DNA of 64,000 nucleotides, taken from contig NZ_CP136136.1 of the NCBI RefSeq assembly GCF_038024875.1, positions 1,798,001 through 1,862,000 on the forward strand. The letters run 5' to 3'. A model generated the notes under the pieces. It did no database searches. It worked only from the letters and a program-made list of their open reading frames with translations, and had not been told where the DNA came from. Of the stretch, positions 9,411 through 16,722 are shown one piece after another (the first letter of the stretch is position 1; each line of letters begins with the position of its first letter). Source of the stretch: Gordonia rubripertincta. Lineage in GTDB: Bacteria; Actinomycetota; Actinomycetes; Mycobacteriales; Mycobacteriaceae. The translations under genes and the position numbers were made by a program.

Positions 9411-10703
9411 GTGGTTGTGACCAATGTCTTTGATCGGCTGACCGGCCAAGAGGCGATCGCGGACGATCTGCGTGCGGCGGCGCGTGCTGCGCGGGTCCTC
9501 GCGCAGCAACTCGATGCCGGCAGCAGCGAAGGCCTGTTCGTGCCCGACGACGAGATCCCGGGCGTCGACGCGGGGTGGTCACGCGCGTCGATGACGCATT
9601 CCTGGCTCTTCACCGGACCGCCCGGAAGCGGCCGTTCGGTGGCCGCGACCTGTTTCGCGGCTGCGCTGCAGTGTCAGTCGCCCGAGTCGGCGAACGTCGG
9701 GTGCGGCGAGTGCCGTGCCTGTGTGACGGTGATGGCCAAGACCCACGCCGACGTCCGGCACGTCGTGCCCGAGGGCCTGAGCCTGGCGGTCGGCGCGATG
9801 CGCGACATCGTGCAGGCCGCCGCCCGCCGCCCCGGAACCGGGCGCTGGCAGATCGTCATCGTGGAGGATGCCGACCGCCTCACCGAACAGGCCGCGAACG
9901 CGCTGCTGAAGGTCGTCGAGGAGCCGCCACCGCGCACCGTGTTCCTGCTCTGCGCGCCCTCGGTGGACCCGGAGGACATCTCGGTGACCCTCCGATCGCG
10001 ATGCCGCCACGTCGCGCTGGTGTCGCCGACACCCGCGGCCATCGAGCGCGTGCTGATCGAACGCGACGGCCTCGACCCCGAGCAGGCCCGCTGGGCGGCG
10101 TCGGTCTGCGGCGGCCACATCGGTCGTGCCCGACGCCTCGCCACCGATCCCGACGCCCGTTCGCAGCGCGAGAAGGCGCTGTCGCTGGCGCGGGCCGCTT
10201 CCCGGGATTCGACGGCGTATGCCGCGGCCGAGGAGCTGGTGCGGTCGGCGGAGACCGCGGCCAAGGCGATCAGTGCCGAACTCGACGAGGCCGAGACGGA
10301 GGAGATGAAGACCGCGCTCGGTGCGGGCGGTACCGGCAAGGGGACCGCCCGGATGCCCCGCGGGAGTGCCGGCGCGCTGAAGGAGCTGGAGAAGCGTCAG
10401 AAGTCGCGCGCCACGCGCGTCGGTCGCGATGTCCTCGACCGCGCCCTCGTCGACCTCGCCGCTCTCTTCCGCGACGCGCTCGTCGTCGGGGTCGGGGCGA
10501 AGGTGACCGCGATGCACCCGGACAAGTCAGATGACATCTCGATCCCCCTGGCCGGTTATGCCCGCCCCGAGCAGCTGCTGTCGTGCGTCGAGGCCGTCCT
10601 CGACTGCCGCGAGGCGCTGGACATGAACGTCAAACCCAAGTTTGCGGTCGACGACATGGTCGCCCGGATCGGGTTGGCGCTCAAGCGCAAGGTCGACGCC
10701 TAG
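9411..10703 (+). CDS. holB: DNA polymerase III subunit delta'
   Basis: This clamp-loader subunit has 430 residues. It shows an AAA+ fold with a zinc module of four cysteines (88, 98, 101, 104; CGECRAC) and the motif VIVEDADRLTEQAANALLK. The Walker A segment at 69-76 reads GPPGSGRS, with Arg in place of the catalytic Lys. That is expected for delta', which does not hydrolyse ATP. The gene starts with GTG at 9411, with a second in-frame GTG at 9417. It diverges from the cyclase gene across 40 bases, the same arrangement as Rv3644c/Rv3645. Confidence 0.93.
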   Translation: MVVTNVFDRLTGQEAIADDLRAAARAARVLAQQLDAGSSEGLFVPDDEIPGVDAGWSRASMTHSWLFTGPPGSGRSVAATCFAAALQCQSPESANVGCGECRACVTVMAKTHADVRHVVPEGLSLAVGAMRDIVQAAARRPGTGRWQIVIVEDADRLTEQAANALLKVVEEPPPRTVFLLCAPSVDPEDISVTLRSRCRHVALVSPTPAAIERVLIERDGLDPEQARWAASVCGGHIGRARRLATDPDARSQREKALSLARAASRDSTAYAAAEELVRSAETAAKAISAELDEAETEEMKTALGAGGTGKGTARMPRGSAGALKELEKRQKSRATRVGRDVLDRALVDLAALFRDALVVGVGAKVTAMHPDKSDDISIPLAGYARPEQLLSCVEAVLDCREALDMNVKPKFAVDDMVARIGLALKRKVDA

Positions 10704-10735
10704 CAATCGCGGGGACTCCCCAATCTCGCAAAGCA

Positions 10736-10771
10736 CCCACTATTGGTAACTGATGTGTTACCAATAGTGGG
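10736..10771. promoter_or_regulatory. ArsR-type operator, 15-bp perfect inverted repeat
   Basis: CCCACTATTGGTAAC and its exact complement flank the 6-base spacer TGATGT. The last base of the right arm is the first base of the ArsR GTG start codon. A repressor bound here would occlude transcription and initiation of its own gene, so autoregulation is inferred. No Shine-Dalgarno sequence fits between the repeat and the start, which suggests a leaderless mRNA. Confidence 0.75.
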
Positions 10772-11061
10772 TGGATGCATTCGAGGCGATCGCCGACCCG
10801 ACCCGTCGGGCGCTTGTCGAACGTCTCGCGCAGCGTCCCGCACGCGTGGTCGATCTCGCGGCCGAGCATCCGGTCAGCCGCCCGGCGATCTCGCGCCACC
10901 TCCGGGTCCTCGGCGAGGCCGGCGTCGTCGCGGCCGTCGACCACGGCCGTGAACGGCACTACGAACTCGTGTCCGGGGGACTTGCGCCGGTACGCGACTG
11001 GCTGGACGGACTGGCGTCGGGAGCAACGCAGCCGTTCGGCGAGCATCATCTAGTGTCCTGA
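10771..11061 (+). CDS. ArsR-family repressor, C-terminus truncated by IS630-family insertion
   Basis: The product is a winged-helix regulator of 96 residues. The N-terminus (DAFEAIADPTRRALVERLA) and recognition helix (SRPAISRHLRVLGEAG) are typical of ArsR repressors paired with SRPBCC/AHSA1 genes. No metal-site cysteines are visible. The first 94 residues are native; the last two (VS) and the stop are read from the left end of the inserted element. Removing the element and one TA restores a 122-residue frame ending in an ATGA overlap with the SRPBCC gene. The DNA-binding core is intact, so the truncated protein could still work. Confidence 0.85.
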   Translation: MDAFEAIADPTRRALVERLAQRPARVVDLAAEHPVSRPAISRHLRVLGEAGVVAAVDHGRERHYELVSGGLAPVRDWLDGLASGATQPFGEHHLVS

Positions 11062-12141
11062 GTCATTAATTCGTGTGCAGTAGTGGGCGATGGAGTCGAG
11101 GATCTGGTCAGCGGTCTTGACCCACACGTAGGGGCGGGGGTTGTCGTTCCAGGTCTCGATCCACGCTCTGATGTCGGCATTGAGTGCTCGTACGGTGCGA
11201 TGGGTGGAGCGTTGGAGTTTCTTGGTGGTCAGTTCGGCGAACCAGCGTTCGACGAGGTTCATCCAGGATGAGCTGGTGGGAGTGAAGTGGACAACAAACC
11301 GCGGGTGCGCGGTCAGCCATCGCTTGACCGCGGGTGTCTTGTGGGTGGAGGCATTGTCCATGACCAGGTGGACGTCGAGCTCGTCGGGTACCTCGGCGTC
11401 GATCTTGCGGAGAAATCCGATGAATCCCGTTGCGCGATGCCGTGAGTGAAGCGAACCGATGACTTTTCCCGACGCGATGTCCAACGCCGCGTACAGGCTG
11501 GAGGTGCCGTTGCGCACGTAGTCGTGGCTGGCCCGTTGCGGGGTGCCCGGGAGCATGGGAAAGATCGGCTGGGTGCGATCGAGCGCTTGGATCTGGGTCT
11601 TCTCGTCAACGCAGAGCACCAGGGCACGTTCGGGTGGGTTCATGTAGAGCCCGACGACGTCGCGGACCTTCTCGGTGAACATGGGATCTTTCGACAGCTT
11701 CCACGAATCCTGTTTGTGTGGAGCCAATCCGAACGCTCTCCATACACGCGAAACAGTTGACTGCGACATGTCGAGATGCTCAGCCATCGACCGAGTCGAC
11801 CAGTGTGTCGCATTCTTCGGAGTGGTCTCGAGAGTTGCGGTGATCAGGTTTTTGATCTGCTCGTCGTCGACGGTTCGAGGTCGCCCGGGCCGGGGTTCGT
11901 CGAGCAACCCCTCGCAGCGGTGCTCGACGAACCGGCCTCGCCATCGCCGCACGGTACCTCGGTTGAGGCCGAGTCGTTGTGCCACTTCGGTATTCGACCC
12001 GCCATCAGCGGCGGCGAGAACGATTCGTGATCGCATCGCCAAACCCGAGGCCGTCGTTCGCCGACGCGCCCACCCTTCGAGCTCACGGCGCTCGTCATCG
12101 GTCAGAACAATATCCACTGCTCGCGGACCCCGGGTTGCCAT
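11050..12141 (-). CDS. IS630-family DDE transposase
   Basis: This 363-residue transposase moves the element that carries it. An N-terminal helix-turn-helix (TEVAQRLGLNRGTVRRWRGRF) and a second HTH region precede the DDE catalytic domain, with Asp179 (CVDEK), Asp262 (VMDNAST) and Glu298 (NLVERWF). The 35-residue spacing of the last pair is typical of IS630/Tc1-mariner enzymes. A TTG start at 12156 is an alternative. The stop codon TAG is made of the duplicated TA target plus one flanking chromosomal base. The frame is intact, so the element looks active or recently active. Confidence 0.88.
   Translation of the reverse strand: MATRGPRAVDIVLTDDERRELEGWARRRTTASGLAMRSRIVLAAADGGSNTEVAQRLGLNRGTVRRWRGRFVEHRCEGLLDEPRPGRPRTVDDEQIKNLITATLETTPKNATHWSTRSMAEHLDMSQSTVSRVWRAFGLAPHKQDSWKLSKDPMFTEKVRDVVGLYMNPPERALVLCVDEKTQIQALDRTQPIFPMLPGTPQRASHDYVRNGTSSLYAALDIASGKVIGSLHSRHRATGFIGFLRKIDAEVPDELDVHLVMDNASTHKTPAVKRWLTAHPRFVVHFTPTSSSWMNLVERWFAELTTKKLQRSTHRTVRALNADIRAWIETWNDNPRPYVWVKTADQILDSIAHYCTRINDSGH
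11053..11071 (+). repeat. IS terminal inverted repeat, left
   Basis: The 19-base sequence GTGTCCTGAGTCATTAATT is exactly complementary to the right end at 12166-12184. It encodes the last two residues and stop of the truncated ArsR protein on the plus strand and the transposase C-terminus on the minus strand. Confidence 0.93.
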
Positions 12142-12165
12142 TCCCCAGTCTATCAACCGAATGAC

Positions 12166-12184
12166 AATTAATGACTCAGGACAC
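12166..12184 (-). repeat. IS terminal inverted repeat, right
   Basis: This is the exact inverted copy of the left end. It contains an outward-facing ATG at 12171 that is in frame with the downstream SRPBCC gene. Confidence 0.93.
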
Positions 12185-12269
12185 TAGACGCGCTCGACCT
12201 CGAGGTTCGACGCACTGTGCGGGAGTTCGCCGACCCGAGCATTCAGACCGGCGAACAGAAGGAGACAGG

Positions 12270-12797
12270 ATGAAAGCCGAAGTGACGGCCACCGGGCGCC
12301 GGGAGATCCGCGACGGGGTGGCCTATGTGGTCCTCGAGCGCACCTTTGACGCGCCGGTCGCAGCGGTGTGGGCAGCCATCACCGAACCGGCCCGGCTCGA
12401 ACGGTGGGTGGGGATCTGGGATGGGGATCCGACACACGGTTACGTCGACTTCCGGATGACCGCCGAGGGCGAGGACGCGGAGGCGGAGCGAATGGCCATT
12501 CTGGAATGCGAGCCGCCGAACCGGCTCGTCGTCGAATCGAAGAGCCCGGACCCCGACGGCGGGGCCGACGATGTGTGGCGACTGGAGCTAGATCTGACCG
12601 AGGCCGACGGTACGACCACCCTCACGTTCGCGCAGGGACTCTCACGCCCCGAGATGGCCGAGAACGTCGGTCCCGGGTGGGAGTACTACCTCGACCGGCT
12701 CGTCGCGGCCGAGTCCGGCAGCGGCGTCGACGCGGTGGACTGGGATGCCTACTATCGGGCGCTGTCGGCTCCTTACGCGCAGATGTTCGCCGGCTGA
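12270..12797 (+). CDS. SRPBCC (AHSA1/START-like) domain protein
   Basis: This 175-residue protein is a single SRPBCC fold. The N-terminal strand and helix read VLERTFDAPVAAVWAAITEPARLERWVG, and the domain ends in a long helix near WDAYYRALSAPYAQMF. Such proteins bind hydrophobic ligands; the ligand here is unknown. The ATG at 12270 has GGAG upstream and would overlap the intact ArsR stop as ATGA, so the two formed a coupled operon of the common ArsR-AHSA1 type. The IS between promoter and gene is likely polar on it unless the element supplies outward transcription. Confidence 0.85.
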   Translation: MKAEVTATGRREIRDGVAYVVLERTFDAPVAAVWAAITEPARLERWVGIWDGDPTHGYVDFRMTAEGEDAEAERMAILECEPPNRLVVESKSPDPDGGADDVWRLELDLTEADGTTTLTFAQGLSRPEMAENVGPGWEYYLDRLVAAESGSGVDAVDWDAYYRALSAPYAQMFAG

Positions 12798-12861
12798 GCA
12801 CGTCGCGACTCTTACGCGACGGTAATCAGGCTGCAACACGGCCTCTTTAACGTCTCCGGTC

Positions 12862-13707
12862 ATGACACGCCCCCTGGGTACGGGGATCAACATCTCTGGA
12901 CTGACCAAGACGTTCACCTCTCGTTCGCTGCGCGGCAGTTCGACGGTGACCGCGTTGTCCGACGTCTCGCTGAGCACGTCGGAGGGTTCCTTCTTGTCGT
13001 TGCTGGGTCCGTCGGGCTGTGGCAAGTCGACAGTGCTGCGCATCCTCGCCGGCCTCGAGGACGCCACCTCGGGGACTGCGCTGATGAACGGGCAATCGCC
13101 GCAGGACCTCCAGCGAAATCATGAGCTGGGCATCGCCTTCCAGGATTCGGCGCTTCTGCCGTGGCGTTCGGTGGAGTCCAACATCAAGCTGCCGCTGCAG
13201 GTCGGTGGCATGCCGGCCGACGACGGCCTCGTCGCCGACCTGATCGAACTGGTCGGCCTCAAGGGCTTCGAGACGTCCAAGCCCGCGATGCTCTCCGGCG
13301 GTATGCGGCAACGTGTTTCGATCGCGCGCGCTCTGGTGGTGAAACCGACCGCCCTGTTGCTCGACGAACCGTTCGGCGCCCTCGACGACATGACCCGGCA
13401 GCGACTCAACGTCGAACTGCTGCGCATCTGGACCAAGAAACCGGCGACCACGCTGATGGTCACGCACGGTATCGCCGAGGCGGTCTTCCTCTCCGACGTG
13501 GTCGCGGTCATGAGTCCGCGGCCGGGCACGGTGGTGGAGGTGGTCCCCATCGATCTGCCGCGGCCCCGCGTCCCGGAGATGATGCGCACGCCGGAGTTCC
13601 ATGCGATCCACGACCATCTCTCCGGGCTGCTGTTCGGTAAGCAGGCGACCGCGAAACCGGCCGAAGACGTTGCGCCGGAACCTGTTGCGGAGGGCGTGAG
13701 TGGCTGA
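12862..13707 (+). CDS. ABC transporter ATP-binding protein (nitrate/sulfonate/pyrimidine-precursor type)
   Basis: This ATPase of 281 residues energises the importer encoded downstream. It has Walker A GPSGCGKST near residue 50, a Q-loop in GIAFQDSALLPWR, the signature LSGGMRQRVSIARAL and Walker B LLLDEPFGALDD. The last 30 residues are a Pro/Ala-rich tail. It opens a four-gene operon (ATPase, two permeases, binding protein) with 8- and 4-base overlaps. The 64-base leader holds a short hairpin at 12802-12820 and a pair GTAAT-N6-GCAAC resembling an imperfect GlnR site, too weak to call nitrogen control. Confidence 0.9.
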   Translation: MTRPLGTGINISGLTKTFTSRSLRGSSTVTALSDVSLSTSEGSFLSLLGPSGCGKSTVLRILAGLEDATSGTALMNGQSPQDLQRNHELGIAFQDSALLPWRSVESNIKLPLQVGGMPADDGLVADLIELVGLKGFETSKPAMLSGGMRQRVSIARALVVKPTALLLDEPFGALDDMTRQRLNVELLRIWTKKPATTLMVTHGIAEAVFLSDVVAVMSPRPGTVVEVVPIDLPRPRVPEMMRTPEFHAIHDHLSGLLFGKQATAKPAEDVAPEPVAEGVSG

Positions 13708-14473
13708 GTTCGGATCGGTCCGATGGTTGGCCGGTCTCGGGGGGATCGCCGGGCTCATCGTGGTGTGGTGGGCAACCGGTGCGATGGAGTTGTTCGGCGG
13801 AACGGTCCCGACGCCGTGGGCGGTGCTCGCCGAGATCGGCGAGACCGGGTCCACCTATTACGTCGACAACTTCTCGCTGACAGTCGAACTCGCGCTCCGC
13901 GGATTCCTCTGGGGCAACGGGCTCGCGATCGCGCTGGCCGTCATCGTGATCCTGTTCCCGCCGGTCGAGGGCCTCGCGACCCAGCTCGCGATCCTGTCGT
14001 ACTGCACGCCGATCATCGCCGTCGCGCCGATCATCCAGGTGGCTTTCGCCGAGGTGACGACGATGATCGTCTTCCTCGCCGCCATCTCGGTGTTCTTCAC
14101 GACGATGATCGGGACGCTGTCGGGTCTACGCTCACCGCATGCCGGCAGTCTCGACCTCGTCAAGGTCTACGGCGGCGGCCGCTTCGCGCAACTGTGGCGG
14201 GTGAGATCCGTCGCCGCACTGCCGAACACGCTGGCAGCCATCAAGATCGCTGCTCCCGCGGCCGTACTGGGTGCCGTGCTCGGCGAGTTCCTCGCGATGC
14301 CCGAGACCGGTGCCGGACCGGCGATGATCATCGCCCAACAGAGCGGCAACATCCCGCAGGTGTGGGCAATCGCCCTGATCAGTGGGGCGGTTGCGGGCCT
14401 CGGCTACGCCGTGGTCGCGGTGATCGCGAAGTATGCGACGGCCTGGTCGAACGGAACGGCGGCAGGACGATGA
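13700..14473 (+). CDS. ABC transporter permease 1
   Basis: Inner-membrane permease of 257 residues with about six helices. The coupling region with the permease signature (LVKVYGGGRFAQLWRVRSVAALPNTLAAIKIAAPAA in outline) faces the ATPase. It starts with GTG at 13700, eight bases inside the ATPase gene, and ends in an ATGA overlap with the second permease. The family (SsuC/TauC/ThiX-like) imports small anions or thiamine-type precursors; the sequence does not fix the substrate. Confidence 0.87.
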   Translation: MAEFGSVRWLAGLGGIAGLIVVWWATGAMELFGGTVPTPWAVLAEIGETGSTYYVDNFSLTVELALRGFLWGNGLAIALAVIVILFPPVEGLATQLAILSYCTPIIAVAPIIQVAFAEVTTMIVFLAAISVFFTTMIGTLSGLRSPHAGSLDLVKVYGGGRFAQLWRVRSVAALPNTLAAIKIAAPAAVLGAVLGEFLAMPETGAGPAMIIAQQSGNIPQVWAIALISGAVAGLGYAVVAVIAKYATAWSNGTAAGR

Positions 14474-15303
14474 GCACCGATGTGGGGACTCTCGGAGCGG
14501 GTGGCCTCGGAACCGGCGGTCTATGGGCGGCAGGACGTTTCCTCGGCTCCCTGCTGCTGTCGTTCGCGCTGATCCTGGTGATCTGGTGGCTGTTCCTACT
14601 CGCCTTCCCCGACATCGGCCCGATCATCGGGCGCACGCCCGTCGACGTGTTCGACTACCTGTTCGTCGACGCCGGCGCGCCGGCGGCCCGCGCCGAGATC
14701 TTCGGCAACCTCTGGATCACGCTGCAGGACGCGGCAATCGGATTCGTCGTCGGTATGCTCGCGGCGATCGCCACGGCGGCGATCTTCGTCGTGTCCCGTT
14801 CGGCGGCACAGACCTTCATGCCGATCGCGATGCTCCTCAGGTCGGTGCCGTTGGTCGCGATGACACCGCTGATCACCGTCATCGTCGGTCGGGGAGTCGC
14901 GGTGGTCGCGGTGATGGGCGGGATCGTCGTGTTCTTCCCCGCGCTCGTGATGATCATGACCGGGCTGTCGAATGCGCCGCGACAGATCACCGATGTGATC
15001 AGTGTGTACGGCGGGGGACGCTGGACGGCGTTGCGCTGCTCCGCGATTCCGTCGGCGGTGCCGTCGCTGTTCAGCGCGGCCAAGGTTTCGGTGCCGGGTG
15101 CGCTCATCGGCGCGACCGTCGCCGAGTGGTTGGGGACCAACAAAGGCCTCGGTGCGTCGCTTCAGCGGGCCCTGCCCGCGGCGGCCTATGACGAGCTGTG
15201 GGCCTCGGTCCTCGTCATCACCGTGGCTTCGATCGTCATCTACGCAGTGGTGGGTGTCATCGAGACTGTCGTCCTGTCACAGATGGGAATGCAGCACAAC
15301 TGA
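14470..15303 (+). CDS. ABC transporter permease 2
   Basis: This is a second permease of 277 residues, homologous to the first, so the importer probably uses a heterodimeric channel. After a short Gly-rich N-terminus come about six helices. The cytoplasmic loop VYGGGRWTALRCSAIPSAVPSLFSA corresponds to that of permease 1. It starts with the ATG at 14470 that overlaps the previous stop. Two distinct permeases plus one ATPase and one THI5-like binding protein is the usual arrangement for pyrimidine-precursor and related importers. Confidence 0.87.
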   Translation: MSTDVGTLGAGGLGTGGLWAAGRFLGSLLLSFALILVIWWLFLLAFPDIGPIIGRTPVDVFDYLFVDAGAPAARAEIFGNLWITLQDAAIGFVVGMLAAIATAAIFVVSRSAAQTFMPIAMLLRSVPLVAMTPLITVIVGRGVAVVAVMGGIVVFFPALVMIMTGLSNAPRQITDVISVYGGGRWTALRCSAIPSAVPSLFSAAKVSVPGALIGATVAEWLGTNKGLGASLQRALPAAAYDELWASVLVITVASIVIYAVVGVIETVVLSQMGMQHN

Positions 15304-15354
15304 GGTCGAGCGCACGCACGACCCGATCTGCTTCTGGCGAAAGGTAATTCTCAC

Positions 15355-16416
15355 ATGGCCAACTCCTTCGACCGTCGATCGTTCCTCCGCTATTCGATGA
15401 TGGGTGGCGCAGCTGCCGGTGCCCTCGGCCTGACCGGCGCGTTGTCGGCGTGCAGTTCCGGTGGCTCCGCGAGCGGGGGAACGGCCTCGACCAACCCGAA
15501 GGTGCAGCTGTCGTGGCAGAAGAACATCGAGTTCGCCGGTGAGTACTTCGCCATCGAGAACGGCTACTTCGAGGAGGAAGGTCTCGGCACGCCCGAACTG
15601 ATCACCGGTGGTGGTGCGGGTACCGGCGTCGAGAACGGTCTGACGTCGAACAAGGTGTGGATCGGCATGTCCTCGCCGCAGCTGACCGCACCGGTCATCC
15701 TGCAGGGAGCCAAGCTGATGACCGTTGCCGCGACGTTCCAGCGCAACCCGTTCTGCATCGTGTCGTCGGCCGACAAGCCCATTCTCAGCCCAGAGGACAT
15801 GAAGGGCCGCAAGATCGGCGTCCAGGCGACCAACGAGAACGTCTTCCAGGCGCTGCTCACGGCCAACAACATGACCGAGGCCGACATCCAGAAGATCACT
15901 GTCCAGTACGACCCGACGCCGCTGAAGAACGGCGAGGTCGACGGCTGGGTCAGCTATATGACCAACGAGCCGATCACCTTGGAGGAGAGCGGCTTCCCGA
16001 ATGTCAACTTCTTGTTCGCCGACTTCAACCTGCCGCTCGTCGCCGAGACCCTCGTCGTCCGGCAGGACACCATCGACAACGAGCGCGACAAGGTGAAGGC
16101 CTTCCTCAAGGCGGACATCAAGGGCTGGTACGACGCGGTGGCCGACCCGGCGGGGTCCGCGCGCCTCGCCGTGACCAAGTACGGCAAGGACCTGGGCCTC
16201 GACGAGGCCGAGCAGACGAAGGAGGCCATCGCGCAGAACACGCTCGTCGTCTCCGAGGACACCAAGGCCAACGGCCTGCTCACGATGACCGACGAACTGA
16301 TCGCGATGAACATCGAAGCCCTGGCCAAGGGCGGCTTCGCCCTCGAGGCCGAGCAGATCTTCGACATGTCGCTCATCAAGGAGGTCTACGAGGAGAACCC
16401 CGACCTGAAGAGGTGA
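15355..16416 (+). CDS. ABC transporter substrate-binding lipoprotein, NMT1/THI5-like
   Basis: This exported binding protein of 353 residues has a twin-arginine-like signal (DRRSFLRYS, residues 6-14) and a lipobox LSAC with Cys33 as the lipidation site. The mature part opens with VQLSWQKNIEFAGEYFAIENGYF, characteristic of the NMT1/THI5-like fold (hydroxymethylpyrimidine, riboflavin precursors, sulfonates or nitrate). It closes the operon. thiC and thiD lie 41 kb away under a TPP riboswitch, but no THI box precedes this operon, so a thiamine link is unproven. Confidence 0.88.
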   Translation: MANSFDRRSFLRYSMMGGAAAGALGLTGALSACSSGGSASGGTASTNPKVQLSWQKNIEFAGEYFAIENGYFEEEGLGTPELITGGGAGTGVENGLTSNKVWIGMSSPQLTAPVILQGAKLMTVAATFQRNPFCIVSSADKPILSPEDMKGRKIGVQATNENVFQALLTANNMTEADIQKITVQYDPTPLKNGEVDGWVSYMTNEPITLEESGFPNVNFLFADFNLPLVAETLVVRQDTIDNERDKVKAFLKADIKGWYDAVADPAGSARLAVTKYGKDLGLDEAEQTKEAIAQNTLVVSEDTKANGLLTMTDELIAMNIEALAKGGFALEAEQIFDMSLIKEVYEENPDLKR

Positions 16417-16476
16417 CCCGCCCTATCATTGGTGCACGGTCGGTGGCCGTGCAGCCGATGAGCAAGGGAGCAGGCG

Positions 16477-16653
16477 ATGTCGGACTTCATCCGCAAGATC
16501 AAGGAAGAGGCCAGGGCCGTCTCGGCTGCCATTGACCAGGAGCTGACCGTGCTCGAAGGAGTCCCGGGGTACGACCCGCTGGCTGATGACGAGGACGTGG
16601 AATCGTCGGACGACGCCACCGTCGACGAAGCCGAGGGCGAGTCGACCAAGTAG
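16477..16653 (+). CDS. small acidic protein (58 aa)
   Basis: This short gene starts with ATG at 16477 after a GGGAG site (16466-16470) and ends at TAG 16651-16653. The N-terminal half is an amphipathic helix with basic residues (SDFIRKIKEEARAVSAAIDQEL). The C-terminal half is disordered and very acidic (Asp, Glu and Ser). A strong ribosome-binding site, coding-like codon use and a terminator right after it support a real gene. No family is recognised. It may be cotranscribed with the importer, 60 bases upstream. Confidence 0.6.
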   Translation: MSDFIRKIKEEARAVSAAIDQELTVLEGVPGYDPLADDEDVESSDDATVDEAEGESTK

Positions 16654-16666
16654 ACACGTCGCAACA

Positions 16667-16702
16667 ACGGCCGCCGGGTGGGATCTCCCGCTCGGCGGCC
16701 GT
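16667..16702. terminator. bidirectional hairpin terminator
   Basis: A 9-bp stem (ACGGCCGCC with its complement) encloses a smaller GGGatctCCC hairpin. It lies between the convergent small acidic gene and the alpha/beta hydrolase gene. No U-tract follows, as is common in actinobacteria. Confidence 0.65.
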
Positions 16703-16722
16703 CGTGCGTCCTGCGCGTGCGC

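Larger units (their letters stand above)
11053..12184 (-). mobile_element. IS630-family insertion sequence, 1132 bp, complete
   Basis: Both boundaries can be set to the base. The ends carry identical 19-bp inverted repeats (GTGTCCTGAGTCATTAATT), and the element is flanked by a TA dinucleotide on each side (11051-11052 and 12185-12186), the target duplication expected for IS630. It lies antisense to the host operon, near the end of the ArsR gene. Element plus one TA is 1134 bp, a multiple of three. Perfect terminal repeats and an intact transposase point to a recent insertion. Confidence 0.93.

Noticed and set aside
12822..12837. GTAAT-N6-GCAAC resembling a GlnR half-site pair before the NMT1-type ABC operon
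   Set aside because: Both half-sites deviate from consensus and only one pair is present; not enough to claim nitrogen regulation.
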